Below, piece by piece: positions 47,979-59,781 of a stretch of DNA of 64,000 nt; positions within the stretch are counted from its first letter, which is position 1; each line of letters opens with the position of its first letter. This DNA comes from Chaetoceros tenuissimus (taxonomy: Eukaryota > Bacillariophyta > Thalassiosirophyceae > Chaetocerotales > Chaetocerotaceae). Where the stretch lies: NCBI GenBank assembly GCA_021927905.1, contig BLLK01000045.1, positions 1,922,001 to 1,986,000 on the forward strand, written 5' to 3'. The translations under genes and the position numbers were made by a program. The notes beneath the pieces were generated by a model. It worked only from the letters and a program-made list of their open reading frames with translations, was not told the origin of the DNA and ran no database searches.

Positions 47979-49470
47979 TCTTTGTCCTCTTCAAGTTGCA
48001 TGTATCTGATCCTCTTTCATTACACATGATGTTGTATCAACATATCTGTGTTGGATGTATCATCCAATCTTCTTTTTGAATTATCATGGTTTGTGAGGAA
48101 AAATATAACCGTTACTTCAAATATAACCGTTGCTGAAGGTTTGCTGGTAATTCTAATCCTCTCTTAGATCAACTATTATACCATGTTTACTATTTACAAT
48201 GTTGAAAAATGTGTAATGAAACTTAATTCTAAATTGTTATTATTTATCAATTCAATCAAAGCAAATAACTAATTATAACACATTGAAAATCAGGGATGTA
48301 ATGGTATGACTACTACAAGAAAATGCTTTCAGAGCACCTGCTGTTTTTTGCAGAGGAGGCGACCTGCCTTGGTTGTTCTACTTCCTTTTCATTTATTGTG
48401 AAAAGAGTGAGATCAAACAAGCTGGTTCATAATATATGACATAATATGATGTATGATATATTATGATGTTTTGACGTTCTTCGACATTTTAAATCCTTTC
48501 TTGGCAGCTGGTCAGCGGACTTTTACATGTTTGTAGATGCAAAAATATTTTGATCCCATCTGAGATCATTTTTTTGAATTTTCGTTTCTCAATACCAAGT
48601 GGAATATATGTTATGGTACTCTTGTCCACTTAGATTTTGACACTGATCTCATTTTTGATATAATTATTTGTCTATCTATCTTTCTTTCAGCCATAGCATG
48701 TCCAAAGTAAACTTAACATGTTTCCTTTTAAAAATTCTCTCTTTTGGCTGAGAGAACTTTTGAAGTATCATGTTTTTGCTTCAAACTGGATCAAAGATAC
48801 CCTGACCTCTTGCCGAAATTATTCAGCTCTTCTATGGCACTTCACACCCTTGCTATCAAAAGTCACCAATGCTACTGATTTCGGATTTAGGGTTAGCTTT
48901 AAAATTCTCACCTACGTACTCGTATAAGCTTTTGCTCCGATGCTACTGTAGTCGAATTTTAAACTTATTAGAGTTACGTTTTGATAATTGGTTTACATTA
49001 CTTGAATGTATCAGCTTATTTTACAGGAAAATATGAAAAAAGATTGATTTTGGATTTGTGACGGTTAAAAATGAGAAGTCAATTACAGGTTATTACACCT
49101 TTTTCCTCTACTCCGATGGATCTCATCAGTCTCCCTCTCCTCCTCCTCCTAAAATAACTCATCACAACATTCATAGGTGATTCTTCATTCCAGATACCCG
49201 TTGATAACATTGTTCCAAACAACCCTAAGCCTACATAGTAGAGACTTTCACTTCACATACTCTTAAAATAGAATCTCTGAACTCTTTATTTAAGAGGATT
49301 GTATTTCATAGATAGATTTGCCAGCAACAGCGTATCTTTTCAACCTCTATCACCACGAAAAAAAGATTTTCTTCATATCTGCACCTAAATCTGCACGTAC
49401 GGAGAATATTTTCCCATCTACGTATCACTCACTACCTCATTGAGATCTTTTATCTATACACTTCATAAAC
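47979..49470. other. Gene-poor AT-rich region and exportin-7 promoter
   Basis: This stretch of about 1.5 kb has no supported gene. A 69-codon frame at 48718-48927 has no support. The last 300 bp is pyrimidine-rich and probably the exportin-7 promoter and leader. Confidence 0.5.
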
Positions 49471-52400
49471 ATGGACGCGCAACAACTAGCACAAGTTGAA
49501 GCTCTGTGCGAATCGCTTTACACTGGCACACCAACTACTGGAGAAAATGGAGAGAACATCACTCGTAACGAGGCACAATCAAGACTTCTTTCACTGCAGT
49601 CTTCAGCGGACTACATTCCCCAGTGCCAATATATACTTGACCATTCTCAGTCACAATATGCTCTCCTAGTTGCATCAAACTCACTCATGCAACTCATCAC
49701 ATCGCACTGGAACAATTTTACCGTTCCTCAACGAATTGATATCCGAAACTATATACTTGCTTATCTAGCCAATCAAGGTCCATCGCTACAAGACTTTGTT
49801 ACAATTTCGCTCATTCGTCTTGTTTGTAGAATTACCAAACTTGGTTGGTTCGACGATAAGGTACATCGTGAATTGGCAGATGACGTGACTAAATTTTTAC
49901 AGGCTACTGTCGATCACTGTATTTTAGGACTAAAGATTTTGAATCAGTTGGTAGATGAGTTGAATCTCCCGACTACAGGGAGAACATTGACACAGCATAG
50001 AAAGACCAGTGTCAGTTTCAGAGATGTTTGTTTGTTTAAAGTTTTTCAATTAGGTTTGACCACTTTGAAGCAACTGCAGACTCGCGCCATTGGTGAGTTT
50101 GGACTGCATCCACATGTTCACATGTAGATATTTTCTTTTCATTATTCTTTTCTCACCAAATTTTTTCATGTTTCAAACACAAACAGTTGCAGATGCAAGA
50201 CAAGAGGCTGTAATTGGGGAACAGGCTCTCGGACTCACAGTGCGATGCCTCAACTTTGACTTTATCGGTACAAATCCAGACGAATCTACAGAAGATGTGG
50301 GCACTATTCAAGTACCAACATCATGGCGGTCCGTTTTGCAAGATCCATCCACTATCGAACTTTTATTTGAATTTTACAAAAACACAGAACCACCTAGATC
50401 TAGTAAAGCTATGGAGGCTATTATTTTGCTTTGTTCTGTGAGAAGAAGTTTATTTCCGACGGACAAAGACCGTGGAGCATTTTTGGGACGGGTGATGACC
50501 GGAATCCGTAGTTTATTGTCGAATCAAACTGGGTTTGCACATCAAGATAACTATCATCAGTTTTGTCGATTATTGGGAAGGCTCAAGGCTAATTATCAAT
50601 TGAGCGAACTTGTCAAAGCAGATGGGTATTTAGAATGGTTGGAGCAAGCGTCAAATTTCACGGTACAATCTATTCGCAATTGGCAATATTGTACCAACTC
50701 TATTCATTATTTGCTTGCACTATGGGGAAGGCTTGTTGCTGCTGTTCCATATGTGAGGCCAGAGACTGGAGTTCAAGGACACTCGGAGGCACTTGAGAAA
50801 CAAGTTTTGACGGTAGTTGAAGCCTACATTGAAAGTATGCTTGGATCCGTTGAAATGGTGATCAATAGCGAAGGTGGACTGGACGATCCATTGGAAGATG
50901 AAGGTTCTTTAAAGGAGCAACTCGACCGTCTACCAATTATTGCAAGATTCAAATATTCAGAAGTAGCTCAGATAATTTTGAACAAATTTGATCCACTATT
51001 GAATCAATACCGTCAAGCTCTCCAACATATCAATACTCAAAGCACAGAGAATGCTCCCGCAGATGTTTCAAGGCAAATCACAATCATTGAAGGGCAACTG
51101 ACTTGGTTGACATATATGATTGGTTGCATCGTTGGTGGACACAGTTGGTCATCAGCACATCTTGCAGACGGAGATGAGACAATTGATGCTAGTCTAAGCA
51201 GACGCGCTTTGCAACTTACTCAATGTGTCGATTACCGACTCACTCATTCCAACGGTGCAGGAAGGGCCGAGCCAAAGCTAGAGCAGTCTTTACTATTTTA
51301 TTTCCAAAACTTCAGAAGAGTTTATATGTTTATGTGGGATCAGGTAAGTATTATGCCCATATGTTTTTTACTTTTCATTGACACAAATTCACTCACACTT
51401 CTTCTTTCATAAAGGTTGCAAATCCTAGTAGCGTATCAAATTCAGTGTCTGTGGTAGGAATGATGGCTTCAAAATTAGACAACGGCCCATCGACTAAGCA
51501 GAAAGTATACCAAAGAATGTTTGAACACTTGGGAATGGGAGATCATACAACTGTCGCAAATTTAATTGTAACAAAGATTGGGAATAATTTGAAATATTGG
51601 CCGGAGGAGACGGAGATTATTCAGAAAACTCTTGATCTTTTGCTTGATATGGCGGGGGGATACAGTAGCTCAAAACTTTTGTTGACTTTGGATACAGTCA
51701 AATTTCTCGCACGTCATCATACAGAGGATCATTTTCCATTCTTAGCAGCACCTGCAAATGTCCGATACAGAACCACATTTCATGCAACACTTGCAAGATT
51801 GCTTTTATCTCCAAATGGAGCAGAAAAACTAGGAATCACGTTTGAAGTATTTGTAGAACCAATATTGAACAATTTGAAGATGCTTGGCAATTTATCCCCA
51901 AGTGATCTCCGTAACGAGGCTGCAAGGAGACCTTTGATTGGAGCATTCAGAGATCTAAGGGGTATTGCGTCGAGTCTTCATAATAGAAAATCATATGCAT
52001 TGTTGTTCGAGTTGATGCATCCGAATCACCTACCATTTATGGCAAAGGTAGCTGATGCATGGCATGATCAGGTTGATGTCATTGTCAGTCTATTGAGATT
52101 TCTTCAAGAATTTTGTCATAACAAGGCAAACCGTGTGAACTTTGATCAAAGTAGTCCAAATGGTATTTTACTTTTCCGTGCAACAAGTGATGTTGTGTGT
52201 GCATTTGGTCGTAGACTACTTGCAACACCTGTTCCTGATGGCGATTTGTACAAGCAGAGATACAAATGTATGGCAATTTCTCTCACTGTTTTGAATTCAG
52301 CTTTGAGTGGGAATTACGTTTGTTTTGGAGTTTTTGCTCTTTACAATGATCCATGTCTCGAAAATGCGCTTGATGTTGCCCTACAGATGATTCTTTCAGT

Positions 52401-52980
52401 ACCAATCGAAGACGCACTTGCATATCCTAAGCTCTGCAAAGCTTACTTCGCATTCATAGAAATATTCTTTAGACATCACATCAAGAGTGTCTTGGCTCTT
52501 GAAACTCCAGTTTTGATGCAGTTGATGAACTCTGTGCATGAAGGTTTGCAAGCTAGTGATCCTCAAATGAGTCAGTTCTGCTCCAATGCTATTGATCACC
52601 TAGCTACATTCTACTTTGAGAACATGAACAAAGACAAGATAGAAGTACACAACTTGAAGAAACATCTTGCGGCACAACCGAATCTATTCTCAAGTTTGAC
52701 ATCTACGCTATTCAATCTATTACTTTTCGGTGCACCTCAACACCATTGGGCTGTCATTAAACCTATGTTGAGTTTAATGTTGTCCGATGAATCAAGTTTC
52801 ACATCTTACAAGGATCATCTGATTAGTACTCAGACACCGGAAAACCAGCAGAATTTGAACGAAGCATTTCAAAAGCTATTGCATGATGTCCAGAGAAGTC
52901 TTGACAATGCAAATCGCGAGAGATTCACTCAAAAATTGGTAACATTCCGTGTGGCCGTCAGAGGATTTTTGACATTATAG
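49471..52980 (+). CDS. XPO7: Exportin-7 (Ran-binding protein 16/17 type)
   Basis: There are three exons, 49471-50092, 50187-51343 and 51415-52980, with introns of 94 and 71 bp; all joins are in frame. The product is 1,114 residues, close to the usual 1,087. It is a karyopherin-beta nuclear transport receptor that binds Ran-GTP and carries proteins through the pore. The N-terminal importin-beta-like part shows ALCESLYTGT, then YILDHSQSQYALLVASNSLM and RIDIRNYILAYLANQGP. Later family signatures include NWQYCTNSIHYLLALWGRLV, ITIIEGQLTWLTYMIGCIVG and the C-terminal RFTQKLVTFRVAVRGFLTL. HEAT-like helices run throughout. No truncation or missing segment was seen. Confidence 0.97.
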
Positions 52981-53549
52981 GACATTTGTAGGTTCACTGC
53001 ATACAGGCATGGTTGTGTTTCATGATTACACATATTATATCGATAATTGTAAAGTAATCAAGCCATGTACAAATTTAGATTCTCTTCAATGATTCAATGA
53101 TTCTTCACTTGTTGTTTTCAACTTCGAGATGGTACAGTACATAGTCGATAGATGATGCTTGTGCAAGATAAGGCTTTGGTACATTTACCTGAGAAAATAT
53201 CTAAATCTTTATTTGTGAAAATTGTGGTGGCATACCATAGGTAAATATTCGACTGCTTCATTACAAAATTTTCCAATATTATCCCAATGACGCACCGTAC
53301 GGTCTTCTCAACAAAATGTCAAGAATCCAATTTCAATTGTCCATGTCAGGTTGATAGATTCGTTATGTTAGTGCGATCGCCTTGCTTTGTTTTTGTTGAA
53401 CCACAAGATAGAGATCGTCGGATCTATTACACATCATCATCATCATCATCGAAGAAAGTCAACCATTTATTGTTGTTTTGCATGGAAAAGAAACTATTTG
53501 ATAGAATCAAAGAAGCAAGCATATAATTAGGATTTTCTACACAAGAAAG
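52981..53549. other. Intergenic region
   Basis: This 569-bp region lies between two rightward genes. A 79-codon frame at 53287-53526 includes a (CAT)n run and no domain, and is not called. Confidence 0.55.
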
Positions 53550-54941
53550 ATGAAATTTGCAAACTTTATTCTTGGCTTGCAATTATCATGTGCTTTGGGT
53601 TTCACCCACACGAAGGTTTCTCTGTCATCATCTTCGTTACAAATGAGTCAATCCAACAATGAAGATTCATCAACATCGCGCAGAGAAGCTCTTCAATCAA
53701 TTCTTATAGGCACTTCAGTCGCAGTCACTTCTTTTCCTATGGAAGCAGGCGCAATTAATCTCAATCCTTTGACACCATTGGACCAAGTCTCCAATGGAGG
53801 AAACTTTCAACCAGCAAAAAGAGCCACAGCATATCTTGTTGATTCTACGATTCCACCAACACTTGTACCATTTAGAGCATCTAGAGAAGCAGCAATATTG
53901 AAAAGCCTAGGGAGTGGCTCAGGGACTCCAAAGTCACCTTATATTGAAGAATCATTGAATCTGAACAATATAATGAATAAAGGTGTGTTTGGAACTATTG
54001 AATTGGTTCAGAGTGTGGTAGGAGGTAATGACGGTGAAGATGATTCAAACAAAAAGGCTTCTTTTGATGCATCATTTGTTTTCATGGGGGTTGACTATAA
54101 TGAACCAGAAGATGCTGACCTTGCAGTTGGGATTATGACTGATGTTTTGAAACCTAGACGAGGAATGGATTCTGCGCTTGCTCTCGAATTTGTTCCATTA
54201 TCAATGCAGTCTACTTTGGATAGATTTATCGGTAGCTCCATGACCACAGAGGAATTCATTGATGAACTTACAAAGGATAACTCTATTTCTCGTGACACTT
54301 TAATGACTCAAGTACCAATCTTCAAGTTTGCAAAGTCAAAGCAGTTACCACTCATTGCATGCTCACCTGAAGCTAGTGATGTTCAGACTGTACGAGCTGA
54401 AGGATTACAAAATGTAAATCCTGAAAATCGTGCGAAATATGTAATCGACGCAGAAGGTTTCATTGCATGGACTCAAGATCCAAAGAATAGAATGTACACA
54501 GAAAAGTCCCTATTGAAAGATTTCAAACCAATTAGTGAAAGAGATGCACCTGGGAATTTCTTTGCTGAAAAGATATTGAGACATGAAGCTATGGCAAGCG
54601 CAATAGCAAAATACACTACTAGCCCAGATCAAATCAAGAGCAATCCACTCATACTTGCAATTGCTCCGATTGCAGATGTGCGATACTTGGGAGGTCCAAA
54701 TGGGCGTTTGCCAAGAGTATGCAAGACAATCAAGAACGATTTGAAGGTGGATGAAGAAGCTGTAACAACAATCTTACTAAATCCTAGCGCAGAAGAAACT
54801 TTGAGTAAAAGCAAATACATGCGATTGGAAATTGGAACTAAGCCAGATTTGCTTAAATATCAGACAAAGGTTGCTGACTACCTATGGTTTAGTTCTATGC
54901 CAAAGGTAAATTCATTACCACGTTTGATGAATGGTAGCTAG
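53550..54941 (+). CDS. ChaN-like haem-binding-fold protein, probably thylakoid lumen
   Basis: This is a single exon of 463 residues. Residues 1-18 form a signal peptide ending CALGFTHTK, with Phe after the likely cleavage site as in diatom plastid preproteins. A twin-arginine block follows at about 44-68 (SRREALQSILIGTSVAVTSF, then AGA), as in proteins sent to the thylakoid lumen by the Tat route. The mature part is a ChaN/DUF399 domain, including DSALALEFVPLSMQSTLDRF, MTTEEFIDEL and KFAKSKQLPLIACSPE. ChaN of Campylobacter binds haem for iron uptake; plant relatives sit in chloroplasts and a role in haem or tetrapyrrole handling is inferred. The C-terminal 90 residues (RYLGGPNGRLPRVCKTIKND) are a plant/algal addition. 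Confidence 0.85.
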   Translation: MKFANFILGLQLSCALGFTHTKVSLSSSSLQMSQSNNEDSSTSRREALQSILIGTSVAVTSFPMEAGAINLNPLTPLDQVSNGGNFQPAKRATAYLVDSTIPPTLVPFRASREAAILKSLGSGSGTPKSPYIEESLNLNNIMNKGVFGTIELVQSVVGGNDGEDDSNKKASFDASFVFMGVDYNEPEDADLAVGIMTDVLKPRRGMDSALALEFVPLSMQSTLDRFIGSSMTTEEFIDELTKDNSISRDTLMTQVPIFKFAKSKQLPLIACSPEASDVQTVRAEGLQNVNPENRAKYVIDAEGFIAWTQDPKNRMYTEKSLLKDFKPISERDAPGNFFAEKILRHEAMASAIAKYTTSPDQIKSNPLILAIAPIADVRYLGGPNGRLPRVCKTIKNDLKVDEEAVTTILLNPSAEETLSKSKYMRLEIGTKPDLLKYQTKVADYLWFSSMPKVNSLPRLMNGS

Positions 54942-55045
54942 ATAAATATTAAAAAGCTATAATTTTGCCATCTACCAGTCAACTTCCAACTTTACTTTAC
55001 ACTATTCTTCGTTCTTACAAAAATTGCCATAAATGTCTACATATA

Positions 55046-56521
55046 TCAAGCTTTTTCAGCAACAAAGGAATGCTTCCCTTCGCAATGACTTTTGTTTTTC
55101 ATCACTTTTTTATGACATCTACTACAAAGATCATAGTCAAAGCACTCAGTGCAAGAGTATATTGTACTACTGATGATTTTGTGACATTCATCACAATGTA
55201 CTACTTCATGATACGACTCTTCTTCATCGGCATGCACTTCCAATTTCGCACCACTAAACATTATAACTCGATCGGCGGGATGGTTCAGTAGACACTTCTC
55301 TCCAACAACTTCCACTTTTTCCATTTGATTACACAACATTTCACAATCCTGACTCTGAAATGGAAAAAGAAGAGAAGGCTTCTTCTTACCATTACGCTTT
55401 TTCTTGGTATCAGTTTCTACTTTCTTTTCGTTTGTTAGAACGAATGTTAATGCTTTCGTAACTTCATCGCAAAAACCGAGCATGACCGCATCAAACAAAT
55501 ATCCATCCCGATGATCTTTTTCGTGTTCTTCCAAACCATGTTCCACAATAGCCTCTCCATCCGTGTGTTTGGGAATGACTACCGTTCTATTGATTAGTAA
55601 TCTGGGTATAGACGGCCGTAAATACTTGATGACTTTTGAAATAGGAGCGACTGATAAAGATGTTCCAATCACAATCACTGCATCTGCCTTTGCTTGATCT
55701 GCTTCTAGACATTTATTTACTCTATCCACCAATGGTTCGCCAAAAAAAGTAATCGTAGGTTTCAATACACCGCCACACAAAACAGGTACTTTTGCCTCTG
55801 GATCTTCACCTTCAGGGATGAATTCATTTCTTTTTCTTTTGCGTCTACCAGTAACCTTTTGACAGTAAGGAACATTCCCTTGTAATACTTCTTCTCTCAA
55901 CGATTCTGCCGAAACTTTACCTCCGCATTTAAGACAGACCGATGTATTCAATGATCCATGCGCATAGACGACTTTTTTCGAGGAAACCCCTGCTCGTTCT
56001 TCTAAACCATCAATATTTTGTGTATAAATTCTCAGTAACATCTTTTTATCTTCCAAATGTTTGAGAAATCGATGAGAAGGAGATGGTTCATGTGGTTGAG
56101 CAGGATACAACATCTTCCGTGCGAATTTATAAAATGGCTTGGGGTTATCCATAAAGACTTCCATATGGAAAATCTCTTCAGGAGTACAGAGTCCGTAGTC
56201 ATTGATATCAATTTGGTCATATATTCCTCCTTTGGATCTAAAGTCAGGTATGCCACAACTGACACTGATACCGGCACCACATAAAACTACAATATTTTTC
56301 CGCCCTTTCAAGAGGCCCATGGCCGATTCGAGTCCTTGCTGAAAAGTCTTTTCATCTTGTCCTTCATCAAAGAGTAAATAAGGAGGAACGGCTTTCTTTA
56401 CTTGCTGACGTTTAGTTTTTGGCTTGGATGCTGCTTTACTGTTTGTAGACGTGGAAGACTTGGAAGATGAGGATGATTCACTCGCTGCAGAGTTTTTCTT
56501 CTTGGCTGGTTTTGAAGACAT
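55046..56521 (-). CDS. Sirtuin (Sir2) deacetylase with C-terminal ZZ zinc finger
   Basis: This is a single exon of 491 residues. Residues 1-45 are Ser/Lys-rich with basic clusters, likely nuclear targeting. The Sir2 domain covers about 70-330. It has GAGIS at 82-86 for NAD, IPDFRSKGGIY, TQNIDGLE (167-174), catalytic His188 in AHGSLN, and TITFFGE and GTSLSVAP. Zinc ligands are Cys196, Cys199, Cys220 and Cys249; the second pair is split by an insert of about 28 residues holding GRRKRKRNE, a possible nuclear signal. Residues about 435-485 are a ZZ finger (HCDECHKI, YSCTECFDYDLCSRCHKK, then His pair). It removes acyl groups from lysine using NAD. The ZZ finger may read histone or sumo tails; that is inference. 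Confidence 0.94.
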   Translation of the reverse strand: MSSKPAKKKNSAASESSSSSKSSTSTNSKAASKPKTKRQQVKKAVPPYLLFDEGQDEKTFQQGLESAMGLLKGRKNIVVLCGAGISVSCGIPDFRSKGGIYDQIDINDYGLCTPEEIFHMEVFMDNPKPFYKFARKMLYPAQPHEPSPSHRFLKHLEDKKMLLRIYTQNIDGLEERAGVSSKKVVYAHGSLNTSVCLKCGGKVSAESLREEVLQGNVPYCQKVTGRRKRKRNEFIPEGEDPEAKVPVLCGGVLKPTITFFGEPLVDRVNKCLEADQAKADAVIVIGTSLSVAPISKVIKYLRPSIPRLLINRTVVIPKHTDGEAIVEHGLEEHEKDHRDGYLFDAVMLGFCDEVTKALTFVLTNEKKVETDTKKKRNGKKKPSLLFPFQSQDCEMLCNQMEKVEVVGEKCLLNHPADRVIMFSGAKLEVHADEEESYHEVVHCDECHKIISSTIYSCTECFDYDLCSRCHKKVMKNKSHCEGKHSFVAEKA

Positions 56522-56908
56522 GGCATATGGTGTGGTATCCCTCTTATATGAATAAAGATTGATCTAGGTTTTGCAAACAGCAAGTTGTTTCTTTTCAATG
56601 TACAATGTAACTTGATGAAAACTGAAAGAGGTTATGTCATTGTGAAATCGTGAGATCATAACCATTTTTTTCGTTCATTTTTGCCAAGACCCGGAAACAC
56701 TCTCAATTTTATTTTTCTCAGAAACGGCTCCTTTTCATCCCCCTATCCAAACCCATCATCGTGGATCGTTCAAACTGAACATATCCCGCCTACGAACACC
56801 AAGCAACACATGCATGCAATGATTCAAAGTAGTAGTAAGGTATTTTGCATTCCAATACTACCACAACACAACCCATATTGATAGCATTGTGATTTACAAG
56901 CATCCACA
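56522..56908. other. Divergent promoter region of sirtuin and beta-adaptin
   Basis: This 387-bp region is shared by two divergent genes. No special motif or other gene was recognised. Confidence 0.55.
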
Positions 56909-59689
56909 ATGCCTTCCATAAACCTACCAGGAAAGAATGACGGAGGTCATGACTCCCGTTTCTTTACCACCCAAAAGAAGGGTGAAATGCACGAACTCAA
57001 AATGGAGCTCCACTCCACTGACCGCAACACCAAAGTAGACGCAGTCAAGAAAGTCATTGCATCCATGACTGTGGGAAAAGATGTGTCATCTCTATTCACA
57101 GATGTACTTAATTGTGTTCAGACTGGAAACATTGAGTTGAAGAAGTTGGTATACCTCTACCTCATCAACTACTCCAAAAGTCAGCCAGAACTGGCTCTGC
57201 TCGCTGTGAATACCTTTGTCAAGGATGCAAGTGATCCTAATCCACTCATTCGTGCATTGGCAGTCAGAACCATGGGATGCATCCGTGTTGAGAAAATCAC
57301 CGAGTATCTATGCGATCCGCTCTCTAGAGCATTGAGAGATGAAGACCCTTATGTCAGGAAGACCGCTGCTGTTTGCGTTGCGAAGCTTTATGACTTGGCT
57401 CCTGCTCTTGTGCAGGAACGTGGATTTCTCGAAATTCTTCACGATCTTATTAGTGACTCCAACCCTAGTGTTGTGGCTAATGGCGTTGCTGCACTTTCAG
57501 AGATTGCAGAGACTTCTGGAAAGGATGTTATGAAAATTAGTGCTTCGGTACTTCAGAAACTACTTGCCGCTTTGAATGAATGTACTGAATGGGGACAAGT
57601 TTTCATTCTTGATTCTTTGGCGAAGTATGCTCCTGCAGATGCAAGAGAGGCGGAGGGAATCATTGAACGTGTCACTCCTCGCTTGCAGCATGCGAATTCT
57701 GCTGTGGTTATGTCCGCAGTCAAGGTTATCTTGAGTTACATGGAGTTGATGGGAAGTGCAAACACGGATACTATTCGTAACCTCACCCGTAAGCTTGCTC
57801 CGCCTCTTGTAACTCTCTTGAACAGTGAGCCTGAGATTCAGTATGTTGCTTTGAGAAACATCAACTTGATTGTGCAAAAAAGACCATCTATCCTTGAAAA
57901 TGAGATTAGAGTTTTCTTCTGTAAATACAATGATCCTATTTATGTCAAGATGGAGAAACTTGAAATTATCATCAAGCTTGTTTCTGAAAAGAACATTGAC
58001 CAAGTTTTGCTTGAACTAAAAGAATACGCAACTGAAGTAGACGTTGACTTTGTACGCAAGTCTGTTTCGGCCATTGGACGCTGCGCTGTCAAATTGGAGC
58101 GTGCAGCTGAGAGATGCATTGGGGTTCTCTTGGAGCTTATTCAGACTAAGGTGAACTATGTCGTTCAAGAATCCGTGATTGTGATCAAGGATATCTTCCG
58201 TCGTTATCCTAATCGTTATGAAAGCATCATTGCTACTCTTTGTGACAACCTTGATACACTTGACGAGCCACAGGCGAAGGCGAGCATGATCTGGATTATT
58301 GGAGAGTACGCTGAGCGCATTGACAACGCAGATGAGTTGCTCGATAACTTCCTTGAGACTTTTGAAGAGGAAGACCCATCAGTTCAGCTTCAGTTGTTGA
58401 CTGCAACTGTGAAATGCTTTTTGAAGAATCCAGAGGACACTCAAGACATGGTTCAGAGAGTTTTGGATCTGGCAACAGAAGAAAGTGACAATCCTGATTT
58501 GCGTGATCGTGGATTTATTTACTGGCGTCTTTTGTCTACTGATCCTGAAGCTGCAAAATTGGTTGTGTTGGGTGATAAGCCAGTGATTGAAGATGACACA
58601 TTCAAATTGGAGCCAAACCTCCTCAACACTCTTATTGGTCAGATTGCAACGCTCAGTTCTATTTACCACAAGCCGCCAGAAGCTTTCGTTGTTCGTGCGT
58701 CTGGTCGTGGTGTAATGCATCTTGGAGTTGGAGGTGATGATATGGGAGAAGATGATGAAGAAGACTACGAAGATGACGAAGGTATTGAACAGGAAGATCC
58801 AGTTGATCTTTTGGACATGGGTGGCATGGGTATTAATGACAATGGTGCTGGCGATGACTTGTTCGGGTCCTCAACTCCACAAGTAAGGATATCTTTATTT
58901 CTATGAAATGCTCTTATTTTGTTTGCTGTTTCTGACCAAATTTGCGTAAATTTTTAGGCTGAGCAGGCAGTTCGCTTCGTCAAGGTATGTTCCGAGGAGA
59001 AGTCTGGAGGTATCGATGTTCTTGCTGCTTACCATCAAGTAAATGGAAATGTTTTGATGGAACTCGAGTTCCAGAACAAGAGCTGCTCTGTACCAGTTTC
59101 AAATCTTGCAATTCAGTTGAACAAGAACGCATTTGGGTTGAGTCCAGTCAATCAGCAGATCATTTGCAACCCACCAGTTCAAGTTGGATCTAGTGGAACA
59201 GCAACTGTTCAGCTCGTTGCAAATCGTTCCATGTTGGCACCTGTCCAACCTGGACCGGCTAGTCCACAGGTCCAGGTTGCTATTAAAAATATGGCAACCA
59301 GCCAGGTATTTTACTTTGCAGCGAACTTTAACATCGATGCTATGTTTTCTAGCGGCGGACAAATGGATCGCAACGCCTTCATTGAAACTTGGAAGAATAT
59401 TGATGATGGGAAGGAAATTTACAGCACTGTTTCTGACTTACCTTCTACAGACATCGACGGAATCCAGGCGAAGTTCGAACTTTACAACATTTTCTTCATT
59501 GCTCGTAGACAAGGCATGGATGGACAGGAGGTTGTGTATTTCTCCATGAAGACTATGACCGGCATGGACTTCCTTGCTGAACTAACCTTCAAGGCTGGGG
59601 TGAATGCATGCAAGATTTGTTTGAAGACTGAGAATACTTCTTATGGTCATCTCGTAAAGAATGCAATTGAAAATTTGCTTCGCTTCTAA
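56909..59689 (+). CDS. AP-1/AP-2 complex subunit beta (beta-adaptin)
   Basis: There are two exons, 56909-58882 and 58958-59689, with a 75-bp GTAAGG...TTTTAG intron; the product is 901 residues, the usual length. It is a large subunit of clathrin adaptors that sorts cargo at the trans-Golgi/endosome or plasma membrane. The adaptin N-terminal trunk (HEAT repeats) runs from about 12 to 540 ([45 protein letters not shown]...[15 protein letters not shown]). A short acidic hinge (about 610-655) carries DLLDMGG, a possible clathrin-box-like element. The C-terminal ear includes [16 protein letters not shown] and the B2 appendage platform to the end. Algae often use one beta for AP-1 and AP-2, so the complex is not fixed. 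Codon bias suggests high expression. Confidence 0.97.
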
Positions 59690-59781
59690 ATGATCAGATT
59701 CAAAGTCTTGTACGTATTTTTAAAGCGAATATCTCTTAATAACTATTAAAAATTGTCTTTTGACAAAGAATATATTCCCAT

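Noticed and set aside
48718-48927. 69-codon ORF
   Set aside because: It is short, has no domain and lies in AT-rich DNA where such frames occur by chance.
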